Origin: Apostichopus japonicus
Lineage: Eukaryota > Echinodermata > Holothuroidea > Aspidochirotida > Stichopodidae
Direction of reading: 5' to 3'
DNA: 64,000 bases
Assembly (NCBI RefSeq): GCF_037975245.1
Contig: NC_092581.1
Coordinates: 1,750,501 to 1,814,500 of the forward strand
Positions 45,482-56,789 of this stretch are shown here, piece by piece (the stretch's first letter is position 1; every line of letters starts with the position of its first letter). Position numbers and translations under genes: made by a program. The notes beneath the pieces were generated by a model, which did no database searches, was not told the DNA's origin, and saw only the letters and a list, made by a program, of their open reading frames with translations.

Positions 45482-48354
45482 CTAGAGTTTGAGGAACGCT
45501 TCTAACTCGCCGTCTTCATTCGCTAACTCAAATGCATCGTAATTCTGCGGAAAAGATGGGAGAGGGATACAATAAAGTTGAGATCTGGTGTAATTCCAAT
45601 CGTTTCAAACAAATAAACATACTAATGGTTCACCCACACCATATTGCCATGTACGCCATGCCATTTTCACATCCACATCCAGAGGATGGCCCAATCAGTT
45701 TTGAGGGTGTGTCCGACCTATGAATATGCACGACTATATGAATATATGCATGTTACATCAGTTTGAGTGCTATTTAGCAAGTTTAAAGATACTCAAGATT
45801 TGTTCAACCACACCATATTGTCAGGTGCTCTACTTTTGTTTGTTTACAAGGCATTCAGACTTTGACCTCTATTGGCATCAGATGCTTCTACTTATAAAGG
45901 GTGAATTTACGAATCAAGTACAAGTTTGTCCAGCGTTTCTTTTAAAATTATCAGCTTTTACTCACACGTTCAGAGCATGGCATTCATTCAAGCGTTACTT
46001 TTGGAATGTGTTCACAAGATTCTCAGTTGTTAACCTAAAATAATGACCTTAAATGAACTCTGATGTCCACACAAACAATCATTAAATTGTATAAAATATG
46101 AAAATCATTCAAGCTTTACAGGTTTTCAGATCTGACCTGTTGAACTAAAATGATCTGTTGGGCTCTTGTACTCCCTAAGGTGGGCACACATACCAAGTAT
46201 GACGTTGAACCACTTTCGAGTTGTCATGTTTAGAAACCAAAGCATCACACACACACATAGACACATGCATAACACACCATCATTATTGGATTGATTCCTT
46301 TGCTTTTATCTAGGAATCAAAAACCACTATGAACCACTATTAACTAATATGTTTTCTTAATGTCTTGTTATCCTTGAACATTACAACACCCCCTTTATTC
46401 TCCAACTTACCCCGCAGTATTGATCATCATTGAAAAGTTGTGGTGCAATGGCTTTCTGATCCCCAATCAGATCTCTCATCTTCTTTTTGTTCTCTTCACT
46501 GGAGGCGATGTCTCGTTTTTCAAATTCTATCTTCTTCGCCGTAAGTACCATGTCAATCTTGGATTGCTGCCCATTTAGCTGCATAAAATTTAAACAAGGA
46601 GAAATCTGCATTTGAATCGATTCACATCTCTGCTTATGTTAATCTGTACCATAAAGTCTCTTTCCGTGGATGAAGATATAATCTTTCTTACATCTAGAAA
46701 CCATATATGTAACTTTGTCAATGGGCATGCCACACAGTCCCAATTTCTCTTATGTTGTAGCAACACCGCAAACTAACTACTACTGCAGTCTGGAGTACTG
46801 TACATGAGCATAGATTGTACACACACATAGTCTGTTCCTTTACTGGATATTAAAACTTTACACTTTCAGCAGATGCAGTACAGTCCGCTAGCCTAATTTG
46901 TAACACTATTAAAAAAACTGCATCAGCTCCAACGTAAATTTCATGTATATATGGCACAACCAACCGAGTACTGTTGTAACAAGTAACATACTGAAATGGT
47001 TAAAGTTACCTGATTCATGTTGATTCCTACGTTTGACTACTTACAGAACTAGCGTATAAACACATTTTGGTATAGCTTTAATATATCGCATTACAAATCT
47101 TCCAAAGAAATTGACAATATACACATTCCAGGGAAAAAATTTGTGTTCAAAATTTGCATTACACTTTTGATGAATGGCTTACAGCTAATTCATCATATCA
47201 ACTTTAAGACCTACAAAAGATTTCAACTTGGCTCTCCCAGAATGATTTAAGCCAAACTGTTTTGACTGATAATTACTATCTCTCTAACCTGAAAACATAA
47301 CACTGTAATTTAGGCCTAGACCCTTCTCATGTTTAAAATGCAATGCATGATACAGGTAAGTACAATATAGTACCCATGCATTCACACAGACTGTCGACTT
47401 TGACACAGTTGACAGATTTTGTCCGGCTACAGTAGTAAGATAGACAACACTTGGCCACAAAATAACACAAACCATTGATTTCTTGTTTTCTCAAAGCTTA
47501 GTGCATCTGGAAGAAATAAACAAACCTGCAACCCTAACGTGCTGTAATTATAAGGCATAGGCCCTTCTCATGTTGAAAATGCAAATGCAACATCACCAGG
47601 CCTACCCATGCATTCAGCTTTTGGACAAACTGTAAACATTGACACCGACAAGGTTTCTCAACTAACGTAGGCTACTAGTACTAAGTTTTGGCTAGGCCCA
47701 ACTAAATGCCTAATTACTTAACTAGTACATTACATGTAGACATAGTCAAGGCCTAAGTTTTGACAATTAACATACATTAATCTTGGACTTGGAGGGACTC
47801 GAACCAGGGACCTTATGATTGGAATGCACTGGCGATAACCACTGAGCTAACACTCCTTGGCAATGTTTTTTGGCAATATTTTGGAAATATTTCTTTGGCA
47901 ATGTTATTTTGCTATACCTATCCAGCTACTGCTGAAACAAAATTACTCAGCCAAAGCTATGTCAACTTCTAACTTCTACCGAGTGCAAGTTATATGCAGG
48001 TGCTAGAAGTTAGAACTTAGGCTAGACTTGAGCAGCATATATACATAAAAAGTCTTTCAATACAGTGTGGACAGAAAGGCAGGCGCCAGAAGGCTAAGCT
48101 AGAGCTGCATATATACATATTATGACTTCCTATGAAAGGGTGGACAGAAGGTGAATACTGTAGGCTAAAGCCTAGTACTATAGGCCTAGTACTGGTAAGG
48201 CCTACCGTAAGGCCTCGCCCAAGTTAGGATTTTGTAGAGCTTGCTTAGGCTAGGCCTTTGTGAAGATAATGAAAGGCTTAACAAATACAATATTCCATCG
48301 ATATCTTACGACTGAGGAGCTTGCCGTTGATGTGTAATAAAATATGATAGTCAT
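45482..48354 (-). CDS. SH3BGRL3: SH3BGRL/SH3BGRL3-like small thioredoxin-fold protein, 91 aa (gene 2)
   Basis: Complete three-exon gene on the minus strand: exon 1 48310-48354 (MTIIFYYTSTASSSV, donor GTAAGA), exon 2 46411-46578 (acceptor TATGCAG, donor GTAAGT) and exon 3 45482-45544 (acceptor CCGCAG, stop TAG). All introns are phase 0. Exon 2 carries KIEFEKRDIASSEENKKKM and APQLFNDDQYCG; exon 3 carries NYDAFELANEDGELEAFLKL. The order beta1, helix, KI-F--KDIA strand, PQ-F cis-proline strand and C-terminal helix is that of the SH3BGRL family, small cytosolic glutaredoxin-like proteins. As in the family, the redox CxxC is absent (YTSTASS at that place). Length matches SH3BGRL3 (~93 aa). The usual PPQ is APQ here. 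Assignment within the SH3BGRL family is tentative. Confidence 0.88.
47785..47856 (-). repeat. 72-nt tRNA-like sequence in SH3BGRL intron 1
   Basis: The minus strand begins ggagtgttagctcagtggtt (A box) and has ggtccctggttcgagtccct (B box) at normal spacing, 72 nt overall. Only four of seven acceptor pairs form, and the D and anticodon stems are broken. It is a tRNA relic or SINE head; a functional tRNA is unlikely. Confidence 0.45.
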
Positions 48355-48854
48355 ATTGCTTGTAGTTGGATAGTAACTTTAGACGTCTAACAATAACAGC
48401 AGTTGTCAAACTTTAAATCACTCTTTCTGGACCAGGATCTTGCAGTATTGTAAACATAGACCGGAGGGCTAGGTATTTTACATTTGCATCAACACCGTAC
48501 CAACCAGCCCTGCCCAGATATACACATACAATAATATACGGAAGCGCTTTCTGAACTGCTGTTCTTTCAGTTAAACGATATTTCGAGCGAGTGAATAACC
48601 AGGAAAACATATGACGTATGCTTTTTAAAGAATTCCGTACATAAGATTACTGATTTTTTTTGGGGGTCTTATATTTAATTTTTTTGTCAATAAACTACAT
48701 CAGTGCGCTCCCGAGGGGCGGGGAGGGACAGATAGTTTAGAGACCCAAGGATCAGGAATCCTTACAGTAGCTTATTTGAAACTCTATCCTTGGAAGATGG
48801 AGGAATGGTTTACTGCAGGAGGTAAGGAATGCGAGAATTGAAGACTGAGATTTG

Positions 48855-49500
48855 ATATTACACAATTGCAAACCTGTTTGGGAAAAAAAAAATTCGCGTC
48901 CGGTGAAGAGATTGCTAAGAAAAAGTACTAACACGGTTTGTGGTCGGCTTTACGATGAAGAAAAAATTCTTCCAAATACCAGCCAAGCGAGTTTCAATAC
49001 TACAGCATTAAACAGGCTCCTCTGCCTTTTAAAATATTCATGCTTTGAAACTGCCCTTCATTCTGCATCTTTTAAAGGCATTGAAGACTCGCCCCCCGGC
49101 CACGTGCGGCCATCTGAAAAAGTTAACTTTTTGTTGGTTGCAAGTGACGTTTTGTTCGTGTCGCTATAAAATGCAGACAGTAATGAAACGTGATACCTTG
49201 TTATCTTTAGCTGGGCCTGAGATGTCCATCGCTGTATCGTTTGTATACTGTGGGTATTGACCGCAGCTGTATGTACTGACTGTACACTAGTGTCTAAATT
49301 ACAGACGGTAGCAAACTGTGTGTGTATTTTCTGGGATCGATGGGGGGTGTCTAAAACTTTTGTTACACCTCATTTGAAACTAGGTCAGATTACCGGCATT
49401 AGACGTTTCTTTTTGTGCGAGTCTTCACACCCTTTACAAGGTAAATTGCATCTCACTGTGACTCACAGTTTGCAGCACTGGAAGTAACTGGAGAGTCCAA
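48855..49500. other. Possible interspersed repeat between the two SH3BGRL-like genes
   Basis: A less AT-rich block with features such as gaagactcgccccccggcca, cgtgcggccatctg, a tataaaa at 49164-49170 and ccgcagctgtatgtactga. It differs in composition from its flanks, and frames of 71-105 codons overlap in it. It has the look of a dispersed element, but it has no TIR and no second copy in this window, so this is only a suspicion. Confidence 0.3.
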
Positions 49501-51846
49501 AATCTTTTTTATGGTCAGTTAATTTTCTTGTCAAGAAATTCCACTCACTACTCCTGTATAACCCACAGAAGAGAAAATCATGCAGGCTTTATGACGAATC
49601 GAAAGAGCGCGATAAAAAGCATTGGAGATAAAGTTTATTCAGTAGGAATCGTTTATTGACAAAAGTTAACCTCCCCATACATAGTCACTATACCTATACA
49701 CGACAGATATTATTAAAAAATATAAACAACTGAAAGACAGGTGAACTTTAAGCACTTGGCTGGTGAAAGTAAGACCCGACATCAACAGAACCAAAGGTTC
49801 GGCATAATTCTTTCTGATCGTTTCATTATTTCAAAGGATCAACATTGTCTGAGTTTAAATAATAACCATTACTGGGAAGTTACTTTTCAATCTATGCAAT
49901 ATTGTAATTTTTCGGGATTAAATTTTTACATCTTTACCTCTGAAGCTTTGCTTCAATGATTCAATCACAATATGATAAACAAGATTTTTGTTTTTTGTTT
50001 GTTTTTTTTTTTTTGTGAGCAAGAAAATATGTGTGTTCTTAAAAAGTGATAAGTTTTGACATGATAAATCTCCAGTTTGACTTTAAGGAGTATATTATAT
50101 TGACAAGTCAGCAAAACAAGCCCAAAGCACCATTTCACTGACGAAAAAAAAACTTTAGCATGAAGAGTTTTCAATCATCAGTAGCATACAGCATAAATCA
50201 AAGCAATTAAGTGAAAAAAAAAGAACAGCAACAATTCCATTAAAAACAGAATGAATTTTACTTCAGTTAGATCAAAAATAAGCTTTAAAATTTGATGAAA
50301 GTTTTGTTTGGGGTGATCAGACGACAAGAAAACAAAAACATTATAAAAATAATCATCTTTACTAAAAATAATTTGAAGTGGAAAATATACTTGTATGATT
50401 CAATTAACTGCACCAGTTGTTGAAGGTTTCTGTATATTTTGATGGTCAGTTGGTATAGATTTATGCTGGTTGGTTAAAATTACAGGTCTAAGATCAAGTT
50501 TTCCCTTGCATATAGTGATGGTGACAAAACAGACATACATCTTTTAATTTCCATTAACCTAAAAATCAGTGTGCATTATGTGTGGATACGGGCATCCTAA
50601 AAGATACAGCACTCACATGCTAATTGCTTAAACACACATTCTTGGAGTGAGGTATTTCGTTTTTATATCTTGCATAATAATAATTTGGATTAAAATATTT
50701 CTTGTAAACAATGTTCAACAACAACAACAAACTTTAATTGAAATGGCATATTTTCAGCTTTTGTGAGACTAAATTATGTCAAACATAATATTCTCGACAC
50801 ATTTAGTGCTAAAAATTCAGTACTGTACTTGATTCTTTATATTGCAAGAAAAGAACAGGGAAGAAACAGGTATAAAAATAATCAACAGAAATTACTATTT
50901 CTCAGGACAGAGTGCCATTAAGACAATGGTTATCTGCAATTACAGTTTCATTTTTGGAAATATCTTTTAATGTGACGAAGTTACTGGACTTTGAAAGACT
51001 TTCATTCTATAAAGCAAAAAAACAACCCCCAAATGGCTTCACTGATCTGTCATGCATTTAATTACCATATTGTGGGTGGTATTATTGGGTAGGGGTGGAT
51101 CCAGAAAGGACACCCCATGGAGCCTAGGCCCACTCCTCTGATGTTGTTTTTGGAGGAACTCAAAATTTGCTGCAAACAACAGTTTTCTCAGACCAAGGTA
51201 CCTAGTTTAAAGCATTCATCATAATTTCTGCTTTGGGTGCAGCTACTTCTAAGTATTTATAGCTTTCTGTCTAAAAACAACCAGATGCCTTGTCTCGCGG
51301 GTCTCCGTTCTTTCAATCAGCGAGTGGAATTATTGCTTTTATTATTTTAATATGAACCATTGGCATTTACAGCGACAACTTTAAAGAAGCCGCCAGAAAA
51401 AAAGGAAAGAAAAAAGACACAACTGCTTAATCCTCTAAATTGCTAAATCCTCTAAACTGCTTAATCCTCTAAATTAATCCCTCACGTGACAGCTCTTTTA
51501 CTCCCTCCGATTTATGTTAGAGAGGAATGTTATGCTGCTATTACCCACCAGACTACTTATTATCCTGTATGGCATGCATGGCATACATTATCCCTCTCAG
51601 TAGAAAAAAAAAAGAAAAGAAAAAAAAAATTCAAAACTCACAGCAACAACCAGTAAAAGCATATCAAGCCCCATAGTTCCCTTTTTAATATATAAATTTC
51701 CAAGCATAATTTCTTCCAATTTTACCGATACTAATTTACTCATTGACAGGATATACTGTTAGAATCTTCTACAACCTATCTCTCTCTTTCTCTGTCTGAT
51801 AGAATGAAGATCATATCCTATAAAAGCTTGCTGGAAGTCTGGAAGC
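49500..51846. other. AT-rich non-coding; likely 3' UTR/downstream region of gene 1
   Basis: No protein-like frame. On the minus strand several AATAAA signals occur (complement TTTATT at 49634-49639 and 49652-49657, for example). Given the lack of splice signals or repeats, part of this may be a long 3' UTR of the SH3BGRL-like gene ending at 51847. Confidence 0.35.
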
Positions 51847-54077
51847 TTATTCAAGTTTTAGGAATTTTTCAAGTTCTCCATTTTCCACTGCTGCTTCAAA
51901 AGCTGTATATTCCTGTTAATGAGAAAAAGCAAAAACGTCAAAGAACGGTAAAACTCTAGTAATTGCTGTAAGACAGCTAGACTTTGACAGCCCCCTTATT
52001 AAAATAAATGTAGATAAATAATAAAATAGATGAACAAACAAACAAATAAATCATAACTACATAAATAAACAAACAAACAAATAAATAATAAACAAACAAA
52101 TAAAGGAGCAAGAAAAACAATCTATTGTCAGTGAAGCTGAGAAATTGAAAAAAATAAATAAATGAATGAATAAATAAATGAATAAATAAATGATGACTAC
52201 AAACTATTGTCAGTCAAGCTGATAATCATGGAAATAATGGCTTGTTTCATATTGTACTTGTCAACCTTTCAAAGCCATGATTGTACCATCCTATTATCAA
52301 AGTCTTTTCCCCATATATTCCTTTCCCACCCCCCAACCGGGCCCCTTCCCTCCATTCCAATCAAACAATGAACAAGAAGAAACATGTACTCACACTCACG
52401 ATGAGCAATTTCAAATCAAGTCAAGTGAAAAAATGACTTGAAGATCGCCACGAAAGAGTAATTTCTGGATTGTGATATCCATGGTGGTGATGGGGCCATT
52501 TAAGAAACAACACAGAGAATAATAATGGACTCAGCAGGGCATATATGTGTGTTTATAGTACCTTGGCAGAACAGGGTGAGGGTTCCTTTGGGAGTTTTCA
52601 GAGTACTTTAATAGACGCAGTGGCATATTATGCAGCTTTCCAAGCACATGAATGGCTTACACCTGCATTTCCCATTAATCACTACGGAAAGGCTATCGAT
52701 AATCAGTTAGTTTCAGGTATTATCACACAGTTTGAATGTTTCAGAGCCAAAAATTTTATGTGGGTAAGAATTATATGTACAAGTATGTGCTTGAATGTTA
52801 TGGAAACAATGTCTAAAAAACTTTAATGCACATACACTGTACTTAATAGCATATAACACATGGGTACAGTGACAACACTCAGCTTGTTACTACATCGCAG
52901 TTATGCAATCCTCATTTGTACTGAGAGATGAATTGTGCGTCCAAATTCCTCCGATAAAACCACTGAAGCTAAATGTTACCATATTAACTTGTTACATACT
53001 TAAAATTCAATTTAAAAAAAAACCTTTTTATTAATGTCACAGTTACTTATAAATATTTTAAGAAACTTGTTTCCTTAAAAAATATATATATTTCCTGTCT
53101 ATTTGGGTCACCATTTTACTAGTAAACCTCTGAGGAAGATCCTACCAGGATTCAGATGTCAGGTTCCTGTAATTTTTATGTCGTAAAGTTTTGATAGTGT
53201 ATTACTTACGCCAAGGTATTGGTCACCATTGAAGAGTTGTGGTGGAAGGGCTTTTGCATCCCCCATCAGATCCCTCATCTTCTTCTTATCTTCTTCAGAG
53301 GAGGCTATGTCACACCTTTCATATTCTATTTTCTTTGAATCTAGCACCATCTCAATTCGTTGCTGGTGTTTTTTTGTCTAGATTTAAAAAAAAAAATGTA
53401 TTTGACCTAGCAGGTACAACATAAACATGGTACAGTAGTTGACAGCACTCATTTGTTAGAATTATTTGAATTTAAGAAAATTTCCAATGTTGATAAAAGA
53501 TATACTGTTTTTGTTTCTTTTTATGTTGGATACTGTAAAAGGGTCTTTTGCTTTGGGTACAAATTTCACCTGTTGGCTTTGTTATGTTTAGTCTAGTTAT
53601 GGTTCCAGAATTTCTGCTAAAATCAGCTTCAGGGACTGAAATAAATATCAGCGGGACACTTAGTTTAACAATAACAACTCACAGATTTTCGTCACTGCAC
53701 ATGCATTACGATTTAATAGCACAAGCACATAAATACCTTTGTCGAGATCTGTGTTCGATGTGAATACAGCATGCAGGTATACATTTAGTTGTGTGGCAAA
53801 AATTATCCCTTTTCAGGACTAAAACCAATGATGTAAAGGATCTAGCGTGTCTGGAGTCTGATGTAAACATAGCCTAGCTACCTAATGTTAGTGCATACAA
53901 ATTTTAAACATGAATTTACTTTAGCCAACTTAAGCCTGACCAAGCCTAACGTTATAAACATTGGCCCTAGCCAGTAGTGTTACTGTGTTAGATGCCTAAA
54001 CCTTGTTAGGCTGAGCAAGAAGATTTACTTACTTCCATGTTGCTCGAGACCGAAGTGTAGTAGTAGATTATCGTCAT
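51847..54077 (-). CDS. SH3BGRL3: SH3BGRL/SH3BGRL3-like small thioredoxin-fold protein, 92 aa (gene 1)
   Basis: Complete three-exon gene on the minus strand: exon 1 54033-54077 (MTIIYYYTSVSSNME, donor GTAAGT), exon 2 53210-53377 (acceptor ATCTAG, donor GTAAGT) and exon 3 51847-51912 (acceptor TAACAG, stop TAA). All introns are phase 0, with the same exon sizes as the neighbouring gene (45/168/~65 bp). Exon 2 has KIEYERCDIASSEEDKKKM and ALPPQLFNGDQYLG; exon 3 has EYTAFEAAVENGELEKFLKL. The PPQ-F block and C-terminal AVE-x-x-x-LxxFLKL match SH3BGRL3 closely. CxxC is absent (YTSVSS), as expected for this non-catalytic thioredoxin-fold family. Exon 2 is about 66% identical (37/56) to that of gene 2, so the two are tandem duplicates, about 3.5 kb apart and in the same orientation. 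Confidence 0.9.
52005..52195. repeat. (AAAT)n/(AAAC)n tetranucleotide tracts
   Basis: Two runs of aaataaat/aaacaaac units around tctattgtcagtgaagctga, which itself is repeated at about 52122 and 52204. They lie in intron 2 of the gene at 51847-54077. Confidence 0.85.
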
Positions 54078-55069
54078 CTTGATATTTGGTACAGGACTTC
54101 AAAGAGAATCTGAGACTTAACTTCTTGTTGGTTGTTGACTAGCGTTAAGTATATTGTGAAGTACAGTAATGTTTAAGTTGCTGTTCGGTGCCCGGTGAAC
54201 TTGGAAGTACTGTGAAACTGTAAGAAGTCAATGCTTTAGCACTGCACTACCCAGGTAGTTGCACTTCCTGCTTTGAGATATCAGTTTCAGGAAAAAAGAC
54301 GTAGAAAGGTTGTTGACGTTAGTTAATTCAGCAACCTACCACATTTTGTTCCAAGAAATTTGTGTAGGATGTTTACATTGACAAACTTTAAGGAAGACTT
54401 TAAGAAGGATTTTTAATATTATCAAATTGTCACCGCATGTCTAAGGAATAGGTTGAGAAGTTTTGTTTATTTGTTTTGATAAAAAAGGGGTTGGGCGCTA
54501 CCTGTGTCTTTGTTGCTTAAAGGTAGTCAGTGTAGACCCCAAGTTATAGCGCGCTATAATTGCTAGAAGTTTTCAAAAAGTACTTTCCTGGAGGTCTTTA
54601 CTCTCCAAATTGTTCTCAGACATTTGTAAGGAACACAGAAGATGACTGAATGTCCCAGTGAGGAAAATTTCCTCAAGGTTGTAATAAAAACCGGTTTAAG
54701 AATTTTGACCAAAGGTGACATATTTGAATATCTAGCATATTTGGGCCAATATAGCATACCTTTAAACTCTAATGTAGCGCCTTGCATTTTGTGGCGCTAT
54801 TCTAGTTCAGTCGTATCTTCCCCAACATTTCAGATATTTAAAAATTGCTCTGATCCATTCCTTTCCATAGAGTTGGTCATACAACCATATACTTTTCGAT
54901 CCCTTTATCTTGGCATACAGAATTATATATTGTGTTCATGTTAGCTAGGAACTGTCAGAAATCTGCCATGTAAATGACACTTACAAACAAACTATTCACC
55001 CCCCTTAATTCAAAGGAAGAAGACATTTATAATAAAGCCAGTAGCAATTCAGGCCCCTGCAAAGTAAGT

Positions 55070-55192
55070 TCCGGGGTGAGCAAAATAATATTTAATAGGA
55101 TGGGCAAAATAATTCACTAGGTGGGCAAACTAATTCACTGGGTGCATGGCCAAAATAATTTGACAGGATGGGCAAAATAGTTCACTTGGTGG
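55070..55192. repeat. Short tandem repeat (GATGGGCAAAATAATTCAC type)
   Basis: Five or so ~26-bp units (ggtgggcaaactaattcact, tgggcaaaataattcac). The array continues after the MITE (tggtgggcaataggcatgac at 56784), so the element at 55193 inserted into it. Confidence 0.75.
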
Positions 55193-55753
55193 CATAGGCG
55201 TACGGGACTATTTCAGTTTGGGGGGGGCAGAACTTTTTGTGCCCGAAAGTTCCCGTGACACTATCTGAGCGGAGCGCCACCATTGGTTGGCGCGTAGCGT
55301 ACAAAAAAAAATTTGGCACACAATGCCGGAAACGGCACTTCTGAGGCCTTGCAAGTTGCATCGGAACATTCTTTATTTTATAATCTCACGTTTAGAAATT
55401 TACACTTCCCCCCAAAATTTGGTAAATTAGAAGAAGAAAAAATGGTAACATCACTTTGAAGGGGGAAAATGTGCCAGTATATTTTTGAAGCTCCTATTTA
55501 GTTACCTTATTTATTATTTTAACACAGTACTCAGCTACCTCCAGAAAAACATACATTGTTCAACGACACGTAGGCGGGATAATGTCGCTGTGTCGGGTGA
55601 GACTGCAATTTGTCTCACAAAAAAGTCTAAAATATAACAAAGAATATGATAAACCTGTACTTCTAGGCTTGTAGGCACTCCCCCCCCCCCCCCCCAACCA
55701 TCCATGAAAAAGAAAATGTTTCTTATATACACTCATGTTGGGGATGTCCAGGT

Positions 55754-56389
55754 CAAGGGCGGCGGAAGCACTTTTAATCTGGGGGGGGGGGGCACCGACA
55801 TCAAAGGGCACTTTGCAGAAATTCGATTGAACTGACGCAGCCATACATTTAGTACCCTTTATAACTCTTATTGTATTATCTTATTTGTGTATACACATCA
55901 CTCCATCAACGCCCCCCCCCAAAGGAAAATATGCATACTAGCACTGCAATATCCAATGCGCAAATTAGGAAACAAGGAACAAGTTTTCTTTTGAGACAAA
56001 ATGAGGTGAAATCATGCTAGTTGCTAATGTAGGAATCTTCCGAATTAGAGTTTTTTCTTGTTAATATCTTAAAAAAATTTTTCCATTCGAAATAGCTTTG
56101 AGTTTGCACCACAGAATTTCATTAAAAGTCACGGGCTTAGCCAGGATTTGCAAAGTTGTATGCACGACTATCTGTGCGGAGCGCCACCATCGGTTGGCGC
56201 GCAGCGTAATAGAAAAGTTTTGGTTTCACAAACCCCTCAGATGGCCGGAAACGGCCCTTCCCGAGTGTTCATTCTGGTTCCCTGGCCTCTTGCTAACTTG
56301 AGGCACCTCTTATGTAGAAAAAAAGGCACATTTTTAATCTGAGGAAACATGCCCCCTGTGCCCCCCCCCCCCCGGTTCCGCCGCCCTTG
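55754..56389. mobile_element. hAT-like MITE (inner, nested), with 8-bp target duplication
   Basis: 636 bp with perfect 14-base terminal inverted repeats (caagggcggcggaa / ttccgccgcccttg), flanked by gtccaggt on both sides (55746-55753 and 56390-56397). Poly-G follows the left TIR and poly-C precedes the right. It contains gcgccaccatcggttggcgc, nearly the same palindromic motif as the outer element, then gccggaaacggc in both. The two nested elements are therefore relatives. Confidence 0.85.
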
Positions 56390-56589
56390 GTCCAGGTATA
56401 CAATTGACTGGTTAGAAAAAAAAAATGATCTCGCAAAAAGCGTGTTAGCCCAAATGAACTGCGCTTACGTCACACGGAACTATTCGGGCATCATGATGCT
56501 AAATAAAGAAAATCATGAAATTGTCGGGCAAATATTTGAAAAAGATTCGGGCAAGCTACTGCATAGTTATATATATATATATATATTTC

Positions 56590-56735
56590 CAGAGGACAAG
56601 AAATTCGGGCGAAAGTCCTGAAAAATTCGGGCAGCCTAAGAGGAGAAAAAAAAAAATATATATATATTTTTTTTTCCCCTCTTGGGCTGCCCGAATTTTT
56701 CAGGACTTTTGCCCGAATTTCTTGTCCTCTGGAAA
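56590..56735. repeat. ~57-bp-armed hairpin at the right end of the outer MITE
   Basis: 56590-56646 (ccagaggacaagaaattcgg ... cctaagaggag) is complementary, with very few mismatches, to 56677-56735 (cccctcttgggctgcccgaa ... cttgtcctctgg). The arms are separated by about 30 bases of A/TA/T tract. Confidence 0.85.
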
Positions 56736-56789
56736 TTTGGGGGGGCACTCTGCCCCCCTGCCCCCGCCTCGTACGCCTATGCTTGGTGG

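Larger units (their letters stand above)
55193..56781. mobile_element. hAT-like MITE (outer), with 8-bp target duplication
   Basis: Begins cataggcgtacg and ends with its complement cgtacgcctatg. It is flanked by cttggtgg on both sides (55185-55192 and 56782-56789). Total 1589 bp, of which 644 are a second element plus its duplicated site, so the original was about 945 bp. It carries a GC-rich motif gcgccaccattggttggcgc near 55274 and ends in a long hairpin. It has no transposase. The 8-bp duplication and CA-starting termini suggest the hAT superfamily. Confidence 0.8.

Noticed and set aside
45720-46043. 107-codon plus-strand frame
   Set aside because: It lies antisense within intron 2 of the minus-strand SH3BGRL-like gene, has an unremarkable Phe/Leu/Cys-rich composition and matches no known family.
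47785-47856. Functional tRNA gene
   Set aside because: A and B boxes and the 72-nt length fit, but acceptor, D and anticodon stems do not pair adequately.
48852-49260. Overlapping plus-strand frames of 105 and 71 codons as a gene between the SH3BGRL copies
   Set aside because: The frames overlap in different phases, have no recognisable domains, and the block looks more like a dispersed repeat than an exon.
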